Translations under genes and position numbers: made by a program
Notes under the pieces: generated by a model
What the model saw: only the letters and a program-made list of their open reading frames with translations
Told to the model about the DNA's origin: nothing
Database searches by the model: none
Assembly (NCBI GenBank): GCA_043101635.1
Contig: JBICIE010000157.1
Coordinates: forward strand, 1-10,723
Length of the DNA: 10,723 nt
Origin: CAYMJK01 sp043101635
Lineage (GTDB): Bacteria; Planctomycetota; Phycisphaerae; Phycisphaerales; UBA1924
Direction of reading: 5' to 3'
Shown here: in pieces, positions 1-6,119 of the stretch
How positions within the stretch are numbered: position 1 is the stretch's first letter
Layout: each line of letters starts with the position of its first letter

Positions 1-1982
1 AGCAGGGCCTCGTCGCTGTGCACGATGAGGGCGACGTTGATGAGCCAGCCGGGAAGGAAGCGGGTGAAGAACTCGGGGAACCACATGATCAGGCCGCTGA
101 GGCCGATGACGGTGACGCCCCAGAAGACGGCCATGTAGTCGAACTTCTCCCAGTAGGTCCACTTGTCGAACGAGGGCTGGGGGCCTCGTCCGAAGAACCA
201 CTTCTGGTGGGCCCAGAAGTCCTTGAGGTCCTGGATGTGCGGGTAGGGCAGGTCGGGGCCGAACATGACCTTGATCAGCCGGCGGGGGCTGAAGCGTCCG
301 GTTTCGGGGTTTCGGAACTGGTCGCGGTTGCGGATGCCGGCGCGCACCAGGCTGCCGATGTGCAGTGCGAAGTAAGTGAAAGTGATGATGGCGCCGAGGC
401 GGTGGAGCTGGGCGGCGGCTTCCAGGCCGCCGATGTGGCGCACGACCTGCTTGGCCCAGTCAGTGTAATAGAACTTCAGCGGCATGCCGGTGGCGACGAG
501 CAGCAGGAAGCTGGACATCACCAGGATGTGCAGGAAGCGATCGAAGGGGCGGAAGCGGACGTAGGTCTCCTTGTCCTGCTGCATCTGGCGCTTGATGGCG
601 CGGAACTTCTCGCGATCGCGGACATACAGCATGAGCGACCGGACGAACCACAGGATGGTGTGCATCCCGAAGAAGATGAAGGTGCCGATGACCAGGGCGG
701 TCATGGCGACGAAGGTCCAGTACAGGACGGGATAGAGTTCGCGGTCCAGATGGTTGGCGTGGGCGATGTAGCCGGTGAACATGGGCCCGGCGCTGGGGTG
801 GCACTGGCGGCAGGTCTCGAGCTTCGCGTCGCCGGCCAGGCGGCTGGACGGATCATCGATCGGCACGATGTCGTGATGGCCGTGGCAGTCGAAGCAGGCG
901 GCGACGTTGGACAGGCCGAGGGCCAGGGCCTTGCCGTGGAAGGTCTCCTGGTAGTGCTTGATGCGATCCTCGTGGCAGGCGCCGCAGCGCTCGCCGCTGG
1001 CGAGCTTGAAGGCGACCTCATCCGGCTGGATGATCTCGTGGGAGGTGTGGCAGTCGGTGCAGACGGGGGCCTCATGATTGCCCTCGGCGAACTTCTGGCC
1101 GTGGATGCTGGCCTCGTAGATGTTGAGGATGCCGACGTGGCAGCCGCCGCAGGTGTCGGCGATGGTGTCGCGGTGCACAGGTGAGAGGGGGTGCTCGACG
1201 GGGTGAACGCCGTGGGCGCCGTGGCAGTCGGCGCAGGTGGGGGCGGCGACCAGGCCGCTCTCGGCGACCGCCTTGCCGTGGGCGCTGTGCAGATAGGCCT
1301 CGATGTGGGAGCGGGGCTCGTAGCCGCCGGGGGTCTCGCGCATGTGCTGCTCGTGGCAGGTTGCGCACAGGAAGATGCTGTTGAGGCGGTGCTGGGGCGA
1401 CTGGCGGTTTCCGACGGGGAGGATCTGGTGGCCTCCGTGGCAGGAGGCGCAGGTCGGCGCCAGCGGGTCGTTGCGCTGGCGGGCCTCGGCGTGCGATCCG
1501 GTCGGGTACTCCGTGGCCTCGAGCGCATGACACGTCGCCGCGCAGGTCTCCGTATTCAGGCGCGGTTCGTGCGGGAGCTGTGCGGCGTCCTCGTGGCACT
1601 CGACGCAGGTGACGCCGTCGTGGGCGCTGCCGGCAAGGGCGTCGGCGGTGACGTACAACTCGGGGCGGGTCGCCGGCTCGTCGCCGCGGAGTCCCCAGGT
1701 TGCCGGCGCCGGGCGATCCGGCGACGGGGTTGTCGTGTCCAGCCAGGTCCCGACCATGGAGAGTCGCTCGGCCGGGTTCAGTTCGGCGATGTGGGGCTGG
1801 CCGTGGCAATCGAGGCAGCGGAGGTCTTCCCGGGGCGGCGAGGGCGCCTCCGACGGGATTTGGGCCCGGGCGAGGGCGGGTGTCAGCAGCGCGATCAGGG
1901 CGGCCGTGAGGGCGGCAATGGGCGCGCCACCTCCGGCCCGGAGCGAGGCTGGCAGGCGGCAGGATGGCCTCGAAGCGTCCAC
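1..1982 (-). CDS. Multiheme cytochrome c / cytochrome b fusion, partial (CbcL-like)
   Basis: Partial gene; about 660 residues are visible and the frame is open at the left edge. From a GTG at 1980-1982 the product starts with a signal peptide (hydrophobic core AALTAALIALLTPALA, about residues 22-37). A periplasmic domain follows with eleven haem c motifs at residues 56 CLDCH, 126 CVECH, 147 CAATCH (CX3CH), 178 CASCH, 206 CATCH, 250 CADCH, 278 CGGCH, 308 CTDCH, 333 CGACH, 363 CFDCH and 391 CRQCH. After that comes a membrane domain with helices near 419-446, 484-502, 527-547 and 610-633. Candidate haem b histidines are H441, H485, H527, H541 and H655 (VHSDEALL). The order of a c-haem wire followed by a HydC/FdnI-like b domain recalls Geobacter CbcL, an inner-membrane menaquinol oxidase with nine c haems. 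I infer a similar role, electron transfer between quinone pool and periplasm. GTG is the only ATG/GTG/TTG codon in frame upstream of the signal peptide, and a weak GGGGGA lies 4 nt before it. It is divergent from the malic enzyme gene. Confidence 0.88.
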   Translation of the reverse strand, partial: MDASRPSCRLPASLRAGGGAPIAALTAALIALLTPALARAQIPSEAPSPPREDLRCLDCHGQPHIAELNPAERLSMVGTWLDTTTPSPDRPAPATWGLRGDEPATRPELYVTADALAGSAHDGVTCVECHEDAAQLPHEPRLNTETCAATCHALEATEYPTGSHAEARQRNDPLAPTCASCHGGHQILPVGNRQSPQHRLNSIFLCATCHEQHMRETPGGYEPRSHIEAYLHSAHGKAVAESGLVAAPTCADCHGAHGVHPVEHPLSPVHRDTIADTCGGCHVGILNIYEASIHGQKFAEGNHEAPVCTDCHTSHEIIQPDEVAFKLASGERCGACHEDRIKHYQETFHGKALALGLSNVAACFDCHGHHDIVPIDDPSSRLAGDAKLETCRQCHPSAGPMFTGYIAHANHLDRELYPVLYWTFVAMTALVIGTFIFFGMHTILWFVRSLMLYVRDREKFRAIKRQMQQDKETYVRFRPFDRFLHILVMSSFLLLVATGMPLKFYYTDWAKQVVRHIGGLEAAAQLHRLGAIITFTYFALHIGSLVRAGIRNRDQFRNPETGRFSPRRLIKVMFGPDLPYPHIQDLKDFWAHQKWFFGRGPQPSFDKWTYWEKFDYMAVFWGVTVIGLSGLIMWFPEFFTRFLPGWLINVALIVHSDEAL

Positions 1983-2066
1983 GTGGTCCCCCGACCTTCT
2001 CGCCCGCTTTCCGACCGCTTCATCGTCGGGTTGTGGGGCTTTCTGGAGTAAACGACCAATTTGTCT

Positions 2067-2072
2067 ATTATA
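2067..2072 (-). promoter_or_regulatory. Candidate -10 box (TATAAT) of the cytochrome gene
   Basis: On the minus strand a perfect TATAAT sits in the only A/T-rich patch of the divergent region. It would start transcription near 2060 and leave a 5' leader of about 78 nt before the GTG at 1982. The sequence 17 bp upstream (GCCCGC) is not a recognisable -35 box, so a sigma-70 promoter is only half supported. On the plus strand the same patch reads TATTAT, but it lies 200 nt from the malic enzyme start. Confidence 0.4.
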
Positions 2073-2242
2073 GCAGCCGGTTGGCGCCGGCGGGCCGGAT
2101 TCGGGGTCTGCGGGAGAGCGATGGCGGGTTGCCGGGGAGGGGCCGGCGGGCCGGGCCGGCGGGGGCGGCCTCCGGCGGCGCCGGGGGCGCGCCGGGCGCA
2201 CGATCGGGGTGGTGTTCCTGAGGAGGGCGCCGCGCCGGTTCG

Positions 2243-2252
2243 ATACGATTGT
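2243..2252 (+). promoter_or_regulatory. Candidate -10 region (TACGAT) of maeA
   Basis: ATACGATTGT lies 30 nt before the maeA start and contains TACGAT, a four-of-six match to TATAAT. The same ten bases occur upstream of pilT at 4371-4380, and a related AACGAT stands in the -10 position before tRNA-Val. This suggests a local -10 flavour. No good -35 box is visible 16-18 bp upstream, so this is an inference from repetition and position. If it is correct, the mRNA leader is short (about 15-20 nt). Confidence 0.35.
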
Positions 2253-2259
2253 GCGCTTC

Positions 2260-2267
2260 AAGGAGGT
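2260..2267 (+). promoter_or_regulatory. Strong Shine-Dalgarno of maeA
   Basis: AAGGAGGT, a near-complete anti-16S match, ends 5 nt before the ATG at 2273. It fixes the malic enzyme start at 2273 and argues against the in-frame TTG at 2249, which lies upstream of this ribosome-binding site. Confidence 0.85.
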
Positions 2268-2272
2268 CATAC

Positions 2273-4057
2273 ATGCAAGCCCATCTGCAGACGGGCGCTC
2301 CGACCATGGCTTCAGGGACGCTGCACCGCGGCGTCAAGCTGCTTCATGATCCGATGCGCAACCGGGGTACGGCGTTCACCGAAGAAGAGCGCGACGCGTT
2401 CGGCCTGCGCGGACTGCTCCCGCCGCGCGTGCATACGCAGGACGAACAGGTCCTGCGCGTGCTCGAGAATCTGCGCCGGAAGAACTCGGACCTGGAGCGC
2501 TACATCCATCTGATCGCGCTGCAGGATCGCAACGAGACGCTTTTCTATCGCGTCCTCGTGGATCACATCGCGGAGCTGATGCCGATCGTGTATACGCCGA
2601 CGGTGGGGGAGGCGTGCCAGCTTTACGGCCATATCTTCCGCAGGCCGCGCGGGATGTTCATCACCAGCAACGATCGCGGGCGGATCGCCGACGTGCTGCG
2701 CAACTGGCCGCACGACGATGTCCGCATCGTGGTCGTCACCGACGGCGAGCGGATTCTCGGTCTGGGAGATCTCGGGGCCGACGGCATGGGCATTCCCGTC
2801 GGGAAGCTGGCGCTCTACAGCGCCTGCGCCGGAATCCACCCGATGCACTGCCTGCCGATCACGCTGGATGTGGGTACGGACAACCAGTCGCTGCTGGATG
2901 ATCCGCTGTACATCGGCCTGCGGCAGCGCCGGCTGCGGGGCGAGGCCTACGACGAACTGCTCGACGAATTCCTCGAGGCGGTGACCACCGTCTTCCCGCG
3001 GACGATCGTGCAACTGGAGGACTTCGCCAACGCCAACGCCTTCCGGCTGCTGGCGCGGTATCGCGATCGCTACAGCCTCTTTGATGACGACATCCAGGGG
3101 ACGGCGGCGGTGGTGCTGGCGGGGCTGTGGTCGGCTCTGCGGATGACCGGCCGGCGTCTCGCCGACCAGCGCCTGCTGTTCCTGGGGGCTGGCGAGGCGG
3201 GGATCGGCATCGCGGACCTGGTGAGCAGCGCGATGGTGGCCGAGGGTATGGATGCCGATGAAGCGCGACGGCACTGCTGGCTGGTGGATTCCAGGGGGCT
3301 GGTGGTCCGCGCCCGCGAGGATCTCGCGCCGCAGAAGCGGCCGTATGCCCACGAGCATGCGGCCGTCGGCTCGCTGCTGGAGGCCGTCGAGGCGCTGCGC
3401 CCGACCGCGATCATCGGCGTCTCCGGCCTGGCCGGCGGGTTCACCCGGCCGGTCGTCGAGGCGATGGCCCGGATCAACGAGCGCCCGATCATCATGGCGC
3501 TGTCCAACCCGACGTCGAAATCGGAGTGCACCGCGCAGCAGGCCTACGAGTGGACGGGTATGCGGGCCATCTTCGCCAGCGGCAGCCCGTTTGCGCCGGT
3601 GGAGATCGACGGGACCCGGCTCATTCCCGGGCAGGGCAACAACTCCTACATCTTCCCGGGGGTCGGGCTCGGCGCGATTTTCAGCGCAGCGCGGCACATC
3701 ACCGACGAAATGTTCATCGCGGCGGCCCGCGCGCTGGCCGACGAGGTCACCGAAGACGACCTGGCGCTCGGGCGGGTGTACCCGCCGCTGGAGATGATCC
3801 GGGAGGTCTCGGCCCGCATCGCCGCGTCGGTGGCGCGCTGCGCCATGGACGCCGGTCTGGCGCGCGAGCCCGTGGAGGGAGACCTGCTGGAATCGATTCG
3901 GGCGGAGATGTTCGAGCCATGCTACCGGCGCTGGGCGCACAGCGTCCCGGCGCCGGTCGTGCCGGCAGCGCTTCCTGTCGGCGACGGGGCGCAAGCGTCG
4001 GGCGAGCGCGCCGTTTGCGGTGCAGCGGGTTCGGCGGTGGATAACCGGCTCTGCTGA
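2273..4057 (+). CDS. maeA: NAD-type malic enzyme (oxaloacetate-decarboxylating)
   Basis: This 594-residue protein matches the large (about 560-600 aa) malic enzyme class in length and motifs. It oxidatively decarboxylates L-malate to pyruvate and CO2 with reduction of NAD(P), in the cytosol. The N-terminal malic domain carries RNRGTAFTEEER and the MPIVYTPTVGEACQ block with the catalytic tyrosine (Y107). GIPVGKLALYSACAGIHP contains the catalytic lysine (K178). Metal-binding acids lie in QLEDFANANAF (E249, D250) and in the signature FDDDIQGTA (D271-D273). The nucleotide-binding loop is GAGEAGIGIA (about 305-314), followed by ALSNPTSKSECTAQQAY and the FASGSPF block. The last roughly 35 residues are Ala/Pro-rich and look like an unconserved tail. 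NAD preference is inferred from similarity to the MaeA/SfcA class, not from a decisive residue. The gene stands alone, divergent from the cytochrome gene and convergent with tRNA-Ala. Confidence 0.95.
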   Translation: MQAHLQTGAPTMASGTLHRGVKLLHDPMRNRGTAFTEEERDAFGLRGLLPPRVHTQDEQVLRVLENLRRKNSDLERYIHLIALQDRNETLFYRVLVDHIAELMPIVYTPTVGEACQLYGHIFRRPRGMFITSNDRGRIADVLRNWPHDDVRIVVVTDGERILGLGDLGADGMGIPVGKLALYSACAGIHPMHCLPITLDVGTDNQSLLDDPLYIGLRQRRLRGEAYDELLDEFLEAVTTVFPRTIVQLEDFANANAFRLLARYRDRYSLFDDDIQGTAAVVLAGLWSALRMTGRRLADQRLLFLGAGEAGIGIADLVSSAMVAEGMDADEARRHCWLVDSRGLVVRAREDLAPQKRPYAHEHAAVGSLLEAVEALRPTAIIGVSGLAGGFTRPVVEAMARINERPIIMALSNPTSKSECTAQQAYEWTGMRAIFASGSPFAPVEIDGTRLIPGQGNNSYIFPGVGLGAIFSAARHITDEMFIAAARALADEVTEDDLALGRVYPPLEMIREVSARIAASVARCAMDAGLAREPVEGDLLESIRAEMFEPCYRRWAHSVPAPVVPAALPVGDGAQASGERAVCGAAGSAVDNRLC

Positions 4058-4080
4058 CCTGCGGCTCCGGGGCGCGAGTG

Positions 4081-4106
4081 GCGGCCGGCGCGATGCGGCC
4101 GGCGCG
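4081..4106. repeat. Tandem 12-bp direct repeat after maeA
   Basis: GCGGCCGGCGCG occurs twice, at 4081-4092 and 4095-4106, separated by two bases (AT). It lies in the maeA to tRNA-Ala gap just before the hairpins. Simple GC slippage is the likely origin. Confidence 0.6.
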
Positions 4107-4139
4107 GTTCGCGCAGATGCGAGCCGGCGCGCGAACCGT
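4104..4139. terminator. Strong hairpin between convergent maeA and tRNA-Ala
   Basis: CGGTTCGCGC (4105-4114) pairs perfectly with GCGCGAACCG (4129-4138) around a 14-nt loop, and a G-T pair extends the stem. It lies 47 nt past the maeA stop and 64 nt beyond the tRNA-Ala 3' end. No T-tract follows on either strand, so intrinsic termination is not proven. Position between convergent genes is the main argument. Confidence 0.4.
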
Positions 4140-4141
4140 CA

Positions 4142-4161
4142 CGGGCAGCCGGCGCTGCCCG
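4142..4161. terminator. Second compact hairpin in the same gap
   Basis: CGGGCAGC (4142-4149) and GCTGCCCG (4154-4161) form a perfect 8-bp stem with a CGGC tetraloop. Because the stem is symmetric it would form in transcripts from both strands, suiting a bidirectional terminator or RNA-end stabiliser for maeA and tRNA-Ala. It lacks a U-tract. A 10-bp palindrome, CAAGCGCTTG, follows at 4170-4179. Confidence 0.4.
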
Positions 4162-4202
4162 CTGGTCCGCAAGCGCTTGTGCTGCAGGCTCTTTCGGGGA
4201 AG

Positions 4203-4275
4203 TGGAGCGGAGGAGATTCGAACTCCCGACCTCATCATTGCGAACGATGCGCTCTACCAACTGAGCTACCGCCCC
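4203..4275 (-). tRNA. tRNA-Ala, anticodon CGC
   Basis: A complete 73-nt cloverleaf. The acceptor stem GGGGCGG/CCGCTCC contains the G3-U70 wobble pair, the classic alanine identity element. The D arm is GCTC-AGTTGGTA-GAGC. The anticodon stem-loop CATCG-TTCGCAA-TGATG gives anticodon CGC (reads GCG). The variable loop is AGGTC and the T arm GGGAG-TTCGAAT-CTCCT. The discriminator is A, and the following bases are CTT, so CCA must be added after transcription. A C34 alanine tRNA fits a genome that uses GCG heavily. It is transcribed toward maeA. Confidence 0.96.
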
Positions 4276-4314
4276 GGCGGCCGCGGGAGGGGGCTCCGGC
4301 GGCTTTTGGGGGGG

Positions 4315-4320
4315 AGTATA
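4315..4320 (-). promoter_or_regulatory. Candidate -10 box (TATACT) for tRNA-Ala
   Basis: On the minus strand TATACT (five of six to consensus) lies about 40 nt upstream of the mature tRNA 5' end, giving a leader of about 33 nt for RNase P to remove. The -35 position reads TGATTC, a poor match. A G-rich run follows toward the tRNA. Confidence 0.35.
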
Positions 4321-4370
4321 TCCGGCCTGGGGGCCGGGAATCACCTCCGGCGGTTCCGCTGGCGGCCGTC

Positions 4371-4380
4371 ATACGATTGT
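4371..4380 (+). promoter_or_regulatory. Candidate -10 region (TACGAT) of pilT-cdd
   Basis: ATACGATTGT is identical over ten bases to the element upstream of maeA. It ends 34 nt before the chosen pilT start at 4415. No clear -35 box is visible. Support comes from recurrence and position only. Confidence 0.33.
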
Positions 4381-4398
4381 CCAGGGCCTGGCCGGCCC

Positions 4399-4406
4399 GG
4401 AAAGGA
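4399..4406 (+). promoter_or_regulatory. Shine-Dalgarno deciding the pilT start
   Basis: GGAAAGGA touches the first ATG (4406), leaving no usable spacing, but lies 8 nt before the second in-frame ATG (4415). The downstream ATG is therefore the better start and removes three residues (MWP). Confidence 0.55.
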
Positions 4407-4414
4407 TGTGGCCG

Positions 4415-5536
4415 ATGCTCGAGGGCGGACTGACCATCCAGCGGCTGCTGGCGGGCATGCGTCAGCACCAGGCCAGCGACCTGCATATCAAGGTCGGGAT
4501 TCCGCCGACGTACCGGATCAACGCGGAGTTGCGACCGATCGGCGCCGAACCGCTGACCGAGGATGAGGCGGACCACCTGATGGACCCGCTGGTGCCGCCG
4601 AAGCTCAAGCAGCGCTTCGACGAGACGGGTGATCTCGACTTCGCGACATTCGACTCGTACGGGGACCGGTTCCGCGTGAACATGTTCCGCAGCGGCGGGC
4701 ACACGGCGGTGGCGATCCGGCGCGTCAAGGCCGAGATCCCCACGTATGAGGCGCTGCACTTGCCACCGGTCTACAGCAAGCTGGTCGACCAGACCAACGA
4801 GGGCATGGTCATCGTGTGCGGGGTGACCGGGTGCGGCAAGAGCACGACGCTGGCGTGCATGATCGAGCACATCAACTCGATTCGAGCCGAGCACATCATC
4901 ACGATCGAGGACCCGGTCGAGTACCGCTTCAGCCGCAAGAAGAGCATGATCAGCCAGCGGGAAATCGGCATCGACGTGACGGATTACAAGGCGGCCCTGC
5001 GCCACATCGTGCGACAGGATCCGGATGTGATCTTCATCGGCGAGATGCGGGATCACGACACGGTGCTGGCGGCGATCCAGGCGGCCGAGACCGGGCACCT
5101 GGTGTTCGGCTCGCTGCACACGGCCGACACCATGCAGACGTTCAACCGCATTCTCGAGTTCTTCCCGCGGGAGGAGCACGAGTTCATTCGCAGCTCGCTG
5201 GCCAACACGCTCCGGGGCATCTGCGCCCAGCGGCTGCTGCCGGCGACGCCGGAGGTCGGGGTGGGGGCGGTGCCCGCGACGGAGGTGCTGCTGAACAACC
5301 CCATCGTCAGTGAGAAGATCCGCGAAGGGGAGGATGAGGACCTGCCGAGCGTCCTCAACGGCGCGGTGGCCGAAGGCATGCGCAGTTTCACCTATTCCCT
5401 GACGGAACTGGTCAAGAAGGACTGGGTGACGATGCGGACCGCGCTGGACTATGCGCCGAACCGCGACGCCCTGCAGAGCGCGATCAAGGGCGTCGAGGTC
5501 AAGGCCCAGACACTCGTGGGGCGCGTCAGGAGTTGA
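4415..5536 (+). CDS. pilT: PilT-family type IV pilus retraction ATPase
   Basis: A 373-residue hexameric secretion-type ATPase that, as in other PilT proteins, would drive pilin depolymerisation and pilus retraction at the inner-membrane base of type IV pili. The N-terminal PAS-like part opens with QASDLHIKVGIPPTYRING-like spacing (QASDLHIKVG, YRINAELRPI). The ATPase core has Walker A GVTGCGKST (residues 136-144, K142), the Asp box ITIEDPVEY (E165, D166), Walker B VIFIGEMRD (E210) and the His box HLVFGSLHTAD (H228, H235). GEMRD with SLHT is typical of PilT rather than the extension ATPase PilB. Walker A is slightly unusual, with V and C where most PilTs have P and S. The C-terminal helices (EKIREGEDEDLPSVL, GMRSFTYSLTELV) align with the PilT retraction region. 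No other pilus gene is in the window. PilU is an alternative name. Confidence 0.92.
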   Translation: MLEGGLTIQRLLAGMRQHQASDLHIKVGIPPTYRINAELRPIGAEPLTEDEADHLMDPLVPPKLKQRFDETGDLDFATFDSYGDRFRVNMFRSGGHTAVAIRRVKAEIPTYEALHLPPVYSKLVDQTNEGMVIVCGVTGCGKSTTLACMIEHINSIRAEHIITIEDPVEYRFSRKKSMISQREIGIDVTDYKAALRHIVRQDPDVIFIGEMRDHDTVLAAIQAAETGHLVFGSLHTADTMQTFNRILEFFPREEHEFIRSSLANTLRGICAQRLLPATPEVGVGAVPATEVLLNNPIVSEKIREGEDEDLPSVLNGAVAEGMRSFTYSLTELVKKDWVTMRTALDYAPNRDALQSAIKGVEVKAQTLVGRVRS

Positions 5537-5555
5537 GTTGTCGCCGCGCCCCGGG

Positions 5556-5563
5556 AAGGAGGC
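5556..5563 (+). promoter_or_regulatory. Shine-Dalgarno of the cdd-like gene
   Basis: GGAAGGAGG-type sequence, 5-6 nt before the ATG at 5568. It fixes that start over codons further upstream that lie inside pilT. The 31-nt gap after the pilT stop suggests co-transcription. Confidence 0.75.
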
Positions 5564-5567
5564 GGCG

Positions 5568-5966
5568 ATGGATCGCGAACTGCAGGACAAGCTGCTCCAG
5601 GCGGCGCGGGACGCCGCAGCGCGGGCACACTGCCCCTACACGAAGTTCCGGGTCGGCGCGGCGGTGCTCACGCGGAGCGACAAGATCTACTCCGGCTGCA
5701 ACGTGGAGAACGCGGCCCCGCCGCTGACGATCTGCGCAGCGCGGGTGGCGGTGTTCAACGCGGTGCTGGGCGGGGATCCGGACATCCTGACCGTCGTGAT
5801 CTACACGCCGACCAAGAGCCCGACGCCCCCGTGCGGCGCCTGCCGGCAGGTGATCAACGAGTTCGCGGCCGAGGCGCAGATCTACTGCCTGTGCGACAGC
5901 CCGCAGTTTCTGCACCGGCCGCTGTCGGGGCTGCTGCCGGACGCCTTCGGGCCGCACATGCTGTGA
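5568..5966 (+). CDS. Cytidine deaminase family protein lacking the catalytic Glu
   Basis: 132 residues, the usual length for a homotetrameric cytidine deaminase (Cdd, cytidine to uridine in pyrimidine salvage). The fold signature is intact: CPYTKFRVGAAVL, GCNVEN (ribose-contacting Asn/Glu), a zinc cysteine C56, and PCGACRQ with zinc cysteines C89 and C92, then LSGLLPDAFGPHML. The register matches B. subtilis Cdd (C53, E55, C86, C89) with a +3 offset. The canonical CAER, however, reads CAAR: codon 58 at 5739-5741 is GCG where GAG would give the proton-shuttling glutamate. The neighbouring ASYG of typical enzymes reads AAPP. The frame is otherwise clean, so this looks like a divergent pseudoenzyme rather than a decayed gene, although a single-base error at codon 58 alone cannot be excluded. 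It lies 31 nt downstream of pilT and is probably in the same transcript. No gene symbol is given because activity is doubtful. Confidence 0.85.
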   Translation: MDRELQDKLLQAARDAAARAHCPYTKFRVGAAVLTRSDKIYSGCNVENAAPPLTICAARVAVFNAVLGGDPDILTVVIYTPTKSPTPPCGACRQVINEFAAEAQIYCLCDSPQFLHRPLSGLLPDAFGPHML

Positions 5967-6030
5967 CGGTCGTCGGCCCGGTTCCGGCGGCGGCCGCGGC
6001 GGGCAACGGTGGGGGGCTCGAGGTCGCGTC

Positions 6031-6083
6031 CCGGTCGAAACCGGTTCGAAGCCGGGTCGAACTGGTTCGAGCCCGGGTCGAGC
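6031..6083. repeat. Five-copy degenerate repeat, period about 10-11 bp
   Basis: Consecutive units CCGGTCGAAA, CCGGTTCGAAG, CCGGGTCGAA, CTGGTTCGAG and CCCGGGTCGAG share the core GG(T/G)TCGA. The spacing is close to one helical turn. The array lies between the cdd-like stop and the tRNA-Val promoter, ending about 37 bp upstream of the -35 box. The units are imperfect, so it is not a microsatellite. No function is known to me. Confidence 0.6.
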
Positions 6084-6119
6084 GCTGGCTGAGAACCGCT
6101 GAGCGGGGTCGCCAGGGGC

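Noticed and set aside
18..1184. Plus-strand frame of 388 codons opposite the cytochrome.
   Set aside because: It is antisense to the haem-motif frame, rich in G, A, E, D and V, with no recognisable domain. The cytochrome frame explains the sequence.
701..1809. Minus-strand frames at 701-1528 and 1072-1809.
   Set aside because: They lie on the same strand as the cytochrome but in other frames, with no haem motifs and Arg/Pro/Ala-rich products. The true frame is open across the whole left part.
2312..3994. 560-codon minus-strand frame opposite maeA.
   Set aside because: It is a shadow of the malic enzyme gene, rich in R, H, Q, D and G, with no recognisable domain.
4235..5590. 451-codon minus-strand frame opposite pilT.
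   Set aside because: It overlaps tRNA-Ala and is antisense to a gene with all PilT motifs.
5970..6010. GC-rich inverted sequence after the cdd-like gene as a terminator.
   Set aside because: Only short palindromes such as GCGGCCGC are present, with no stable long stem and no T-tract.
6062..6074. GGTTCGAGCCC, resembling a tRNA T arm, as a relic tRNA.
   Set aside because: The match is about ten bases, has no acceptor or anticodon arm nearby, and is explained as one unit of the surrounding repeat array.
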